From NCBI RefSeq assembly GCF_025506275.1, contig NZ_QYCP01000001.1, positions 124,001 through 188,000 on the forward strand: a DNA stretch of 64,000 nucleotides, in the 5' to 3' direction. Positions 50,961 through 60,222 of this stretch are shown here, piece after piece. Origin of the DNA: Brevibacterium permense (GTDB taxonomy: Bacteria; Actinomycetota; Actinomycetes; Actinomycetales; Brevibacteriaceae). Positions within the stretch are counted from its first letter, which is position 1, and each line of letters opens with the position of its first letter. Below the pieces are notes generated by a model. That model was not told where the DNA came from. It made no database searches and worked only from the letters and a program-made list of their open reading frames with translations. The translations under genes were made by a program, and so were the position numbers.

Positions 50961-52760
50961 TCAGGGGCGAAGGGTTCTTGCCAGCTCGCGGCGCTTCGCC
51001 TGCTCCTTCGGGTCCGGGACCGGCAGTGAGGCGATGAGGCGCTTCGTGTAGTCCTCACGCGGCGCACCGAGCACCTGCTCACCCGTGCCCTCTTCGAGCA
51101 GCTCACCGTGGAAGAGCACCCCGATGCGGTCGGAGAGCATGTCGACCACGGCGAGATCGTGGCTGATGAACAGGGCCGCGAAGTCGAAGCGGTTCTGCAG
51201 CTCGACGAAGAGCTCGAGCACCTTCGCCTGCACGGACACATCCAACGCCGAGGTCGGCTCATCGGCGATGAGCAGCTCCGGATCGAGCGCCAGTCCGCGC
51301 GCCAGCGACGCCCTCTGACGCTGACCGCCGGAGAGCTCATGCGGATACCGCGCCGCATACGCCTTCGGCAGCTGCACGGAATCGAGGAGCTCGAGCACTC
51401 GCTGCGACCGGTCGTACGGACTCATCTCCCGACGGTGGATCGCGAACGGCTCGGCGATGCACTCCCCGATCGTCAGGTGCGGATTGAATGATGCCGCCGG
51501 GTCCTGGAACACGAACCCGATCCGACGCCGGATCTTCGTGAACTCCCGCTCCTTGAACCCGACCATCTCATGTCCGAGCACGGAAAGACTGCCGCCGCTT
51601 GCCCTGGTCAGGCCCGCGATCGCGCGTCCGATCGTCGTCTTGCCCGACCCCGACTCACCGACGAGCCCGTAGACCTCGCCGGCCCTGATGTCGAAGCTGA
51701 CCTTCTTCACCGCGTGGAAGTCCGACTTGCCGATCCCGCCCGGGTAGACGATGTCGAGCTCGCGCGCGGTCACGATGGATTCGCGCGCGTCCCCGTTCTT
51801 CGCCGAGGCGGCTCCCTCCTTCGCCGAGGCAGCCCCGTCCGACGTCTCCCCCGCCGAGGCGACCCCATCCGAGGTCTCCCCCGTCGAGGCGGTGCGTGCT
51901 GAGTCGGCGGCGGCCTTGCGGCTGCCGGCCACGGTCGACCCGATCCGCGGCACAGCGGCGAGGAGTTCGCGCGTGTACTGTTCCTGCGGATCATTGAAGA
52001 GCTGTTCGACGGACGAGACCTCGACGAGGTCCCCGCGCAGCATCACGGCCACTCGATCGGCGAGGTCGGCGACGACGCCCATATTGTGGGTGATGAGCAC
52101 GATGGCGGTGCCCGTCTCGTCGCGCAGTTCGCGCAGCAGGTCGAGGATCTCGGCCTGCACGGTGACGTCGAGGGCGGTGGTCGGCTCGTCGGCGACGATG
52201 AGCTTCGCCCCGAGAGCCAGGGCCATGGCGATGACGATGCGCTGCTTCTGCCCGCCCGAGAACTGGTGCGGGTAGTAGTCGAAACGGCTTTCGGCATCGG
52301 GGATCCCGACCTGCCGCATGGCCTTGACGACGCGAGATTTGAGGTCGGCCTTGCTCGCCTTCTTATCGTGCGCCCGCAGACCTTCGGCGATCTGCCACCC
52401 GACCGTGAAGACGGGGTTGAGCGCCGTCGACGGCTCTTGGAAGACCATTGCCACATCCCGGCCGCGCATGGCCCGCAGCTCATCGGCGGAGACGCTGAGC
52501 ACGTTCTGCCCGGAGATGACGATGGCCCCGGAGCGCTGCGCCGTCTCGGGCAGCAGACCGAGGATGGACCGGGCGGTCACGGTCTTACCGGACCCCGACT
52601 CACCCACGATCGCCAGCACCTCACCGGGCGAGACGCTCAGCGACACGTCCTTGACGGCGTGGACCTCCCCGCCATCGGTGGAGAAGGTGACGTCGAGACT
52701 GTCGACATCGAGGATGCTGCCCGTCGCCGAGGCGGCTTGCTCGTGTTTCTGCTTGCTCAT
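50961..52760 (-). CDS. ABC transporter ATP-binding protein with two ATPase domains
   Basis: A 599-residue oligopeptide-type (DppD-DppF) fusion. Both halves carry Walker A (GESGSGKT), a signature (FSGGQKQR, LSGGQRQR) and Walker B (IVADEP, LIADEP). The linker between them (about residues 285-325) is an imperfect repeat of ASxGETSDG/EGAASAK units. The start is ATG 52760, overlapping the permease stop by four bases. Last gene of a four-gene operon; it powers the two permeases. Confidence 0.93.
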   Translation of the reverse strand: MSKQKHEQAASATGSILDVDSLDVTFSTDGGEVHAVKDVSLSVSPGEVLAIVGESGSGKTVTARSILGLLPETAQRSGAIVISGQNVLSVSADELRAMRGRDVAMVFQEPSTALNPVFTVGWQIAEGLRAHDKKASKADLKSRVVKAMRQVGIPDAESRFDYYPHQFSGGQKQRIVIAMALALGAKLIVADEPTTALDVTVQAEILDLLRELRDETGTAIVLITHNMGVVADLADRVAVMLRGDLVEVSSVEQLFNDPQEQYTRELLAAVPRIGSTVAGSRKAAADSARTASTGETSDGVASAGETSDGAASAKEGAASAKNGDARESIVTARELDIVYPGGIGKSDFHAVKKVSFDIRAGEVYGLVGESGSGKTTIGRAIAGLTRASGGSLSVLGHEMVGFKEREFTKIRRRIGFVFQDPAASFNPHLTIGECIAEPFAIHRREMSPYDRSQRVLELLDSVQLPKAYAARYPHELSGGQRQRASLARGLALDPELLIADEPTSALDVSVQAKVLELFVELQNRFDFAALFISHDLAVVDMLSDRIGVLFHGELLEEGTGEQVLGAPREDYTKRLIASLPVPDPKEQAKRRELARTLRP

Positions 52761-53818
52761 GCCGTGACCTCCGCGGGCTTGACGTTCTTGACCTTGGCTT
52801 TGCGCCGCACGCGCAGACGCGGGTCGTTGAGGTCGTTCATCGACTCACCGACCAGGGTGATTCCCAGCACCGTGAGCACGATGGCCACGCCCGGGAACAC
52901 CGCCGTCCACCACACACCGGAGGTGACGTCCGGCAGTGCCTTGTTGAGGTCGTATCCCCATTCCGACGCCGAGGTGGGTTCGATGCCGAAGCCCAGGAAC
53001 CCGAGTCCGGCCAAGGTCAGGATCGCCTCGGAGGAGTTGAGTGTGAAGATCAGCGGCAAGGTCCGCGTGGCATTGCGGAAGATGTGCTTGGAGATGATCC
53101 GCGTCTTCGACGCGCCGAGGACGATCGCCGATTCGACGAAGGGTTCGGCCTTCAGCCGCAGGGTCTCGGCACGGACGACGCGGAAATACTGCGGGATGAA
53201 GACGACCGTGATCGAGAATGCGGCCGCGGCGATGCCGCCCCACGCACTCGACTGCCCGCCGGAGATCGCAATCGACATGACAAGCGCCAGCAGCAGGGTC
53301 GGGAAGGCGTAGACGGCATCGGCGATGACGACGAGGATGCGGTCGAGCCATCCGCCGATGTAGCCGGAGACGAGACCGAGGATGACGCCGGCGAAGATCG
53401 ACATGACCACGGCCACGACGATGACGGCCACTGCGGTCTGGGCACCCCAGACGACACGGGAGAAGACATCGTAGCCGCCGACGGTCGTCCCCCAGATGTG
53501 GGTGCCGCCGGGTGGCAGCTTCGACCCGAAGTTGCCTTCGGATGTGCCCAGCTGGTTGAAGCCGTACGGGGCGATGAGCGGTGCGAAGATCGCGCAGATG
53601 AGCACGATTCCGCACAGCACGAGGCCGGTGATGAGCATTCCGCGCTGCAGCCCCACGGACTGGCGCAGATGCGAGATGATCGGCAGGCGGGAGAACCAGG
53701 ACTTCTTGGCCCGGTCGTCGAACGCCGCTGCCGGTACTCCGGAGCCGGGAGCCTCCTCGGCGAAGGTCTGGGCCTCTTCAACCGGGCCCTGGTTCTGCGG
53801 GTTGTCTGGAGTGGACAT
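52757..53818 (-). CDS. ABC transporter permease, DppC-like
   Basis: A 353-residue permease with about six helices. The first 70 residues are cytoplasmic and acidic, followed by LITGLVLCGIVLICAIFAPLI. The WGTTVGGYDVFSRVVWG segment is the DppC hallmark, and the EAA loop contains SAIVLGASKTRIISKHIF. Its start shares one base with the stop of the DppB-like permease upstream. Confidence 0.93.
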   Translation of the reverse strand: MSTPDNPQNQGPVEEAQTFAEEAPGSGVPAAAFDDRAKKSWFSRLPIISHLRQSVGLQRGMLITGLVLCGIVLICAIFAPLIAPYGFNQLGTSEGNFGSKLPPGGTHIWGTTVGGYDVFSRVVWGAQTAVAVIVVAVVMSIFAGVILGLVSGYIGGWLDRILVVIADAVYAFPTLLLALVMSIAISGGQSSAWGGIAAAAFSITVVFIPQYFRVVRAETLRLKAEPFVESAIVLGASKTRIISKHIFRNATRTLPLIFTLNSSEAILTLAGLGFLGFGIEPTSASEWGYDLNKALPDVTSGVWWTAVFPGVAIVLTVLGITLVGESMNDLNDPRLRVRRKAKVKNVKPAEVTA

Positions 53819-54909
53819 CAGTACCTCACTCTCGGGTCGATGAACGCGGCGATGACGTCGACGAGGAAGTTCGTGACCGCGACGATGACGGCGAGGAACA
53901 CGACGATTCCCTGCACTGCCACGAAATCACGGGCGGTCAGGTACTCGGCGAGTTTGAAGCCGAGCCCCTTCCACTCGAACGTCGTCTCGGTGAGCACGGC
54001 GCCGGCGAGCATGAGCGCGATCTGCATACCCATGACCGTGATGATCGGGATCAGCGCAGGACGGTACGCATGCTTGGTGACCAGGCGGTATTCGGAGATT
54101 CCGCGGGATCGACCGGAGTCGACGTACTGCTGCTCGAGCGTGCCGATGAGGTTCGTGCGCACGAGCCGGAGGAACACTCCGGCGGTGAGTACGCCGAGCG
54201 CGATCGCCGGCAGCACCGCATGGGCGAGGACGTCGCCGAGGACGGAGAAGTTGCCGATGCGCAGGGCGTCGATGAGGTAGAACCTCGTCGGGCCGACGAC
54301 ACCGGACATGACGTATTCGGTCTCTGTGGTGCCGCGGCCGGCGACGGGAAGGATCGGCAGGAAGACGCCGAAGACGAGTTTGAGGATCATGCCAGCGAAG
54401 AACACCGGGGTCGCGTAGCCGAGGATCGCGAGCACCCGCAGTGCCGCGTCCGGGGCTTTGTCGCGGTGGTAGGCGGCGAGCATGCCCAGCGGGATGCCGA
54501 GGATGAACGCGACGATGAGCGCATAGAAGACGAGTTCGACGGTCGCTGCACCGTAGTTGAGCAGGATCGACGAGACCGGCTGCCCGTCGGAGACCGCAGT
54601 GCCGAAGTCGCCCTTGAGCAGATTGCCCAAGTATTCGAAGTACTGGACGAGGATGGGCCGGTCGTAGCCGGCGGCGTGGACGCGCTCGGCCAGTTGGGCC
54701 TTTGTCAGACGTCCGCCCAGCGCTGCGGTGATCGGGTCACCGGTGATGCGCATGAGGAAGAACACCAGAGTGGTGAGAATGAAGATGGTGGGAATGATGA
54801 GCAGGAAGCGGATGAGGACATAACGTCCCAGACCGCCTCCCGAGGGCTTCTTGACCGCGACCGAAGTCTCGGCGGCCTCAGCCCCTGGTTCGCTGATGGC
54901 AGCAGACAT
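53818..54909 (-). CDS. ABC transporter permease, DppB-like
   Basis: A 363-residue permease with six helices, RFLLIIPTIFILTTLVFFLMR at the N-terminus and an EAA loop near DSGRSRGISEYRLVTKHAYR. It has an extra stretch of about 25 residues with RGTTETEYVMSG between helices, seen in actinobacterial oligopeptide systems. It lies 142 bases after the lipoprotein gene, with a hairpin in the gap. Confidence 0.92.
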   Translation of the reverse strand: MSAAISEPGAEAAETSVAVKKPSGGGLGRYVLIRFLLIIPTIFILTTLVFFLMRITGDPITAALGGRLTKAQLAERVHAAGYDRPILVQYFEYLGNLLKGDFGTAVSDGQPVSSILLNYGAATVELVFYALIVAFILGIPLGMLAAYHRDKAPDAALRVLAILGYATPVFFAGMILKLVFGVFLPILPVAGRGTTETEYVMSGVVGPTRFYLIDALRIGNFSVLGDVLAHAVLPAIALGVLTAGVFLRLVRTNLIGTLEQQYVDSGRSRGISEYRLVTKHAYRPALIPIITVMGMQIALMLAGAVLTETTFEWKGLGFKLAEYLTARDFVAVQGIVVFLAVIVAVTNFLVDVIAAFIDPRVRY

Positions 54910-55001
54910 GTGTTCCTTATGAGATGTGTTTCGACGCGTTCGCGACAGGGCGCAACTCAGTGAGGGTCACTGCAGGTGTACGGAGCTGACCGCGGACGCG
55001 C

Positions 55002-55043
55002 CACGAGGTGCAGGCGGCCTGATCGGCTCACCTGCACCTCGTG
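55002..55043 (-). terminator. Hairpin between the lipoprotein gene and the permease genes
   Basis: Arms CACGAGGTGCAGG (55002-55014) and its complement (55031-55043) form a 13-bp stem with a 16-base loop 8 bases beyond the binding-protein stop. A partial terminator here would make the lipoprotein mRNA more abundant than the rest of the operon, as in many ABC systems. Confidence 0.6.
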
Positions 55044-55050
55044 TGGGTGA

Positions 55051-56685
55051 TCACTTGCTCAGCAGTGCCAGACGGAACTGGAACGCGGGGTCGAGGGTGT
55101 CGTCGACGCCCTTGACGTCCTTGCCGGACACGGCGATCTGGTTGCCCTGCAGCAGCGGCAGGGTCGGCAGTTCGTCGGCCAGCTCGCCCTGGATCTTCTT
55201 CAGGGCATCTTCGCGCTTGCCCTTATCAGCGATCGAGGACTGAGCGTTGAGCTCCTTGTTCATCGCCTCATCACGGTAGTGGTTGGCGAGGAACGACGGA
55301 GTCTCATCCGTGTCGTAGAAGAACGGCATGAGGTAGTTGTCGGCATCCGAGTAGTCCGGGAACCAACCCAGCTGGTACATCGGGTAGACGTCATCGGTGC
55401 GGTCCTTCGAGTACTGCACCCACTCGGTCGACTGCAGCTTGACCTTGAACAGCCCGGTCTTGTCCAGCTGGTCCTTGACCAGGGCATACTCATCACCCGA
55501 GGAGGGGCCGTAGTGGTCAGGGTTGTACTGGAGCTTGAGCTCGACCGGGGTCTTGACTCCGGCATCCTTGAGCGCTTTCTTCGCCTTCTCGACGTCGGCG
55601 CCGCCCTTGCCGTCGCCGTATTCGGCCTTCAGCGGTTCATCGGAGCCGGGAAGCCCGTCGGGCACATGCGAATACAGCGGAGTGAAGGTGTCCTTGTAGA
55701 CCTGGCTGGCGATCGCCTGACGGTCGACGGAGTCGGCCATGGCCTGGCGGACAGCGAGCGCCTTCTTCTCGTCGGCGTCATCGGTCTTCGCACCGAAGGG
55801 CATCGTGTCGTAGTTGAACACGATGTAGCGGATCTCGCCGCCGGGCCCCTTGTGGACCTTGAGGTCCTCGTTCTTGCCGAGGTCCTCGACGTCGGTGGCC
55901 GAGAGCGAACGCCACGCGACGTCGATGGTGTTCTCCTGGACGTCGAGCTTCATGTTGTTCGCGTCCGAGTAGTACTTCATCTGCACGGTCTCGGTCTTGG
56001 CCGGCTCGATGAAGCCCTTGTAGTCCGGATTCGCCTTGTAGGTGATCAGCTCGTTGAACTTGAAGCCGTCGATCGTATACGGGCCGGCGAAGGCCTTGCC
56101 GTCGACGATCTCCTGGTCCTTCGTGACCTTGTCGGCCGAGAATACGTCTTCATCGACGATCGGGCCAGCGGCGCTGGCGAGGACTCCGGGCCAGGTCTGG
56201 TCGTTCTTGCGCTTGAGGTTGAAGACGACGGTCTTCTCATCCGGGGTCTCCACGGACTTAAGACCGCCCAGCAGCGAAGAGGGCCCGTTGGGATCCTGGA
56301 TCTTCAGCTGACGATCGAAGGAGAACTTCACGTCCGAGGAGGTCAGTTCGTTGCCGTTGGCGTATTTGAGTCCGTCCTTGAGCTTGACCTCGTACTTCGT
56401 CGGCTCGGTGAAGTCAGCGGACTCGGCGATCGAAGGGTTGAGCTCGGCCGTACCCGGCTTGTAGGCGAGGATGTACGGGTAGATCTGCTGTTCGACGAGC
56501 GAGCTTCCGTTGTCGTACGCAGCAGCCGGGTCGAGAGCCACGACCTTGTCCGTGGTTCCGACCGTGAGCATTCCGCCTTTGTCGTCCCCGCCGCCGCCTC
56601 CGGTCGTCGAGGTCGAGCAGGCGGAGAGGAGCAGAGCGCCGGCCGCAGCGATGGCCACGGCCTTTGCGCCAGTTCGTCGTTTCAT
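55051..56685 (-). CDS. Oligopeptide-type ABC transporter substrate-binding lipoprotein
   Basis: A 544-residue SBP_bac_5 protein. The signal peptide KRRTGAKAVAIAAAGALLLSAC carries the lipid-attachment Cys23, followed by a Gly-rich linker (TTGGGGGDDKGG). Family segments include LNPSIAESADF and the C-terminal LPLLQGNQIAVSGKDVKGV. ATG 56685 is preceded by AGGAAC; earlier codons in the frame are the promoter region. TTCACT/TAAGAT with 17-base spacing lies at 56775-56747. First gene of the transporter operon. The ligand is probably a peptide. Confidence 0.92.
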   Translation of the reverse strand: MKRRTGAKAVAIAAAGALLLSACSTSTTGGGGGDDKGGMLTVGTTDKVVALDPAAAYDNGSSLVEQQIYPYILAYKPGTAELNPSIAESADFTEPTKYEVKLKDGLKYANGNELTSSDVKFSFDRQLKIQDPNGPSSLLGGLKSVETPDEKTVVFNLKRKNDQTWPGVLASAAGPIVDEDVFSADKVTKDQEIVDGKAFAGPYTIDGFKFNELITYKANPDYKGFIEPAKTETVQMKYYSDANNMKLDVQENTIDVAWRSLSATDVEDLGKNEDLKVHKGPGGEIRYIVFNYDTMPFGAKTDDADEKKALAVRQAMADSVDRQAIASQVYKDTFTPLYSHVPDGLPGSDEPLKAEYGDGKGGADVEKAKKALKDAGVKTPVELKLQYNPDHYGPSSGDEYALVKDQLDKTGLFKVKLQSTEWVQYSKDRTDDVYPMYQLGWFPDYSDADNYLMPFFYDTDETPSFLANHYRDEAMNKELNAQSSIADKGKREDALKKIQGELADELPTLPLLQGNQIAVSGKDVKGVDDTLDPAFQFRLALLSK

Positions 56686-57121
56686 GGTGTTCCTGTCTTT
56701 CACAAGTGCTCTTCGTGTCTTCTTTGCTCGAAGAGATCCGCACCACATCTTACGGTTCCCGTCCCAAATAGTGAACTGACGCACATGAAGTGATCCAGTT
56801 CGCAACGACTTCGCAACAATTCGCCGAGGCGGCCCTGACGACACAGCGAAACGTCCCTTGCCGCAATGGCTGAGATCCCCTCCAGCATCGCCCCATATCG
56901 CGCACGCTCCTGCCGCGAACCGTTCCCCGGCCCCGTGAAATCACACGACCGCGTCCACGGCAGCGCGACGGGGAGGCGCCTCGGCGAATGCGATTTGCGT
57001 CACCGATGACAATCGGCTTGACTTATGAGGTGCATCACAGAGAACGCTAGGGAAACTCTCGTGAAACTGGCCGGTCCCCCGCCGGCCGGTGCTCTGGCAC
57101 AGATGCTAGATAAGCAACACC
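56686..57121. other. 436-bp divergent regulatory region
   Basis: On the minus strand TTCACT (56775-56770) and TAAGAT (56752-56747) are 17 bases apart and drive the lipoprotein gene. Toward the symporter, TAGATA at 57107-57112 with a preceding TGC forms an extended -10. Two copies of the recurring GCCGAGGCG motif lie at 56823 (plus) and near 56975 (minus). No gene is supported. Confidence 0.55.
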
Positions 57122-58699
57122 GTGTCGGCGATCCCGGCACTGAAGAACGAATGGAGAAGCGTGTCCGCTTTCATCGACTGGCTCAACGGGGTTGTGTGGT
57201 CATCCGCCCTCGTCTACCTGTGCCTCGGCGCAGGTGTCTATTTCACGATCCGCTCGCGCGCGGTTCAGATCCGTCAGATCCCCGCCATCTTCAAGCAGAT
57301 GTTCACGGGAAAGAGCTCCAATGAGGGAGTCTCGTCCTTCCAGGCTCTGGCGATCTCTCTGGCAGGTCGCGTCGGCGTCGGCAATATCGCCGGTGTCGCC
57401 ACCGCCATCGGCTTCGGCGGCCCCGGTGCCGTCGTCTGGATGTGGATCTCTGCCCTCCTCGGCGCCTCGACGTCCTACGTCGAATCCACCCTGGGACAGA
57501 TCTTCAAGGAACAGGATCCCCGTACCGGTGAGTACCGCGGCGGCCCGGCCTTCTACCTCGAGAAGGCCTACCGCCACACCAAGGCCCGCGGCCTGTTCAA
57601 GGTCTACGGCATGGTCTTCGCGGCCGTGACCGTCATCGCCATGTCCTTCATGCTGCCGGGCATCCAGTCCAATGCGATCTCCGGCGCCGTCGAGAACGCC
57701 TGGAGCGTTCCCACCTGGGGCACCGCAATCGCGCTCGTCATCATCATGGGCTTCATCGTCGTCGGCGGAATCAAGCGCATCGCGCACTTCGCTTCGCTGG
57801 CCGTGCCGTTCATGGCCGTCATCTACATCGTTGCGGCCATCGCCGTGACCATCATCAACGCCGACCAGATCGTTCCGGTCTTCCAACTGATGTTCAACTC
57901 GGCCTTCGGCATCGATGCCGGACCGGAAGCAGCCTTCGGCGGCATCATCGGCATGGCGGTCCAGTGGGGCGTCCAGCGCGGCATCTACTCGAACGAAGCC
58001 GGACAGGGAACCGGACCGCACGCAGCCTCGGCTGCCGAGGTCTCGCACCCTTCGAAGCAGGGACTCGTGCAGGCCGGATCGGTCTACATCGACACCCTGT
58101 TCGTGTGCTCGGCGACCGCGTTCATGATCCTCTCCACCGGCATGTACAAGGTCTTCGATGCCGACGAGACGACGATCATCGGCACCGGTCGCGGACAGAT
58201 GGCCGAGGAGATCGCCGCGACTCCGGGCGAGAAGTGGCCTCAGGCGGGACTCGACTCGATGATCCACGGCTTCGGTGCCAGCTTCATCGCGATCTCGATC
58301 TTCCTCTTCGCGCTGACCACGATCGTCGCCTACTACTACATGGCGGAGACGAACCTCGTGTACCTACTTGGCAAGGCCAAGAACACCCTGGTGCTCGCCA
58401 TCGGCAAGCGCGTGCTGCAGCTGCTCATCCTCGTCGCCGTCGCCGTGGGTGCGATGTCGACGGCAGGCAGCGCCTGGGCGCTCGGCGATATCGGCGTGGG
58501 CCTCATGGCCTGGCTGAACATCATCGGCATCCTCATCCTGCAGCAGCCGGCGTTCAAGCTCCTGCGCGACTTCGAACGCCAGACCAAGCACGGACTGGAC
58601 CCGGTGTTCGAGCCCGAGAAGATCGGAGTGCGCAACGCCGACTTCTGGGATCAGCGGGTTGCTCGGCTCAAGGCCGGCGAAGCGGTGCCTGAAGGCTGA
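57122..58699 (+). CDS. Alanine/glycine:cation symporter (AGCS family)
   Basis: A 525-residue sodium- or proton-coupled amino-acid carrier with about eleven helices. Family motifs are GRVGVGNIAGVATAIGFGGPGA and the central GVQRGIYSNEAGQGTGPHAAS. I give GTG 57122 as start; GTG 57161 (with GGAG four bases upstream) is a serious alternative and would give a start more like relatives (SAFIDWLNGVVW). It is a monocistronic unit ending in a 13-bp hairpin. Imports alanine and/or glycine. Confidence 0.92.
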   Translation: MSAIPALKNEWRSVSAFIDWLNGVVWSSALVYLCLGAGVYFTIRSRAVQIRQIPAIFKQMFTGKSSNEGVSSFQALAISLAGRVGVGNIAGVATAIGFGGPGAVVWMWISALLGASTSYVESTLGQIFKEQDPRTGEYRGGPAFYLEKAYRHTKARGLFKVYGMVFAAVTVIAMSFMLPGIQSNAISGAVENAWSVPTWGTAIALVIIMGFIVVGGIKRIAHFASLAVPFMAVIYIVAAIAVTIINADQIVPVFQLMFNSAFGIDAGPEAAFGGIIGMAVQWGVQRGIYSNEAGQGTGPHAASAAEVSHPSKQGLVQAGSVYIDTLFVCSATAFMILSTGMYKVFDADETTIIGTGRGQMAEEIAATPGEKWPQAGLDSMIHGFGASFIAISIFLFALTTIVAYYYMAETNLVYLLGKAKNTLVLAIGKRVLQLLILVAVAVGAMSTAGSAWALGDIGVGLMAWLNIIGILILQQPAFKLLRDFERQTKHGLDPVFEPEKIGVRNADFWDQRVARLKAGEAVPEG

Positions 58700-58750
58700 T
58701 TCCCCACCCGATCGGCAGACACCTCGTCTGCCGATCCGAGGGACAGACTA

Positions 58751-58782
58751 CGAGGCCCGGGACAATGGCGTCCCGGGCCTCG
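58751..58782 (+). terminator. Terminator of the AGCS gene
   Basis: Perfect 13-bp stem CGAGGCCCGGGAC (58751-58763) with 58770-58782, AATGGC loop, about 50 bases after the stop. Confidence 0.8.
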
Positions 58783-58804
58783 TGCCATTCACCCGCCGAG
58801 AGAA

Positions 58805-58892
58805 TAGGTCGCAATCGGACTTCGGTCGGCAAACGTAGGGCACTATCGGACATTTCTGGCGCTCAGAAATGTCCGATAGCGACCTACGTTTG
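58805..58892. repeat. Triple TAGGTCGCWATCGGAC repeat with 29-base hairpin
   Basis: TAGGTCGCAATCGGAC (58805-58820), TAGGGCACTATCGGAC (58836-58851) and an inverted copy TAGGTCGCTATCGGAC on the minus strand (58886-58871). The second and third lie in a hairpin with 29-base arms (58830-58858 and 58864-58892, two mismatches). It is in the gap between convergent genes, so it can also terminate the aldolase transcript. Confidence 0.65.
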
Positions 58893-58923
58893 GCCTGCGC
58901 CGCCTGCCCCGCGCCCCCTCAGC

Positions 58924-59949
<1,026 letters not shown>

Positions 59950-60147
59950 ACATGCTCCTTGGTCGGGGTCGGCCGTATCTGCTGCCACCAGCCTACTCGT
60001 TCCGTCCCGGCCGTGGCAGGTGGCCCGACCGACGGCCTCACCTCACCGAGGAGGCATTCCCCTGACGAGTTCTGCGGGCAAGTCCCGGTGTGCGGTTTCC
60101 GGTCCCCTCACCGAGGATGCCCGCCCTTGGCATCGCCCGTGAACGAC

Positions 60148-60179
60148 GAAACCGGCCGACCATCGGGTCGGGCGGTTTC
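60148..60179 (-). terminator. Terminator of the BCCT gene
   Basis: Arms GAAACCGGCCGACC (60148-60161) and 60166-60179 pair with one mismatch around an ATCG loop, just downstream of the minus-strand BCCT stop. Confidence 0.65.
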
Positions 60180-60222
60180 AACGGCGGTGAGCCGCCGCGG
60201 TGCGGATGAGGACCCGGGCGGG

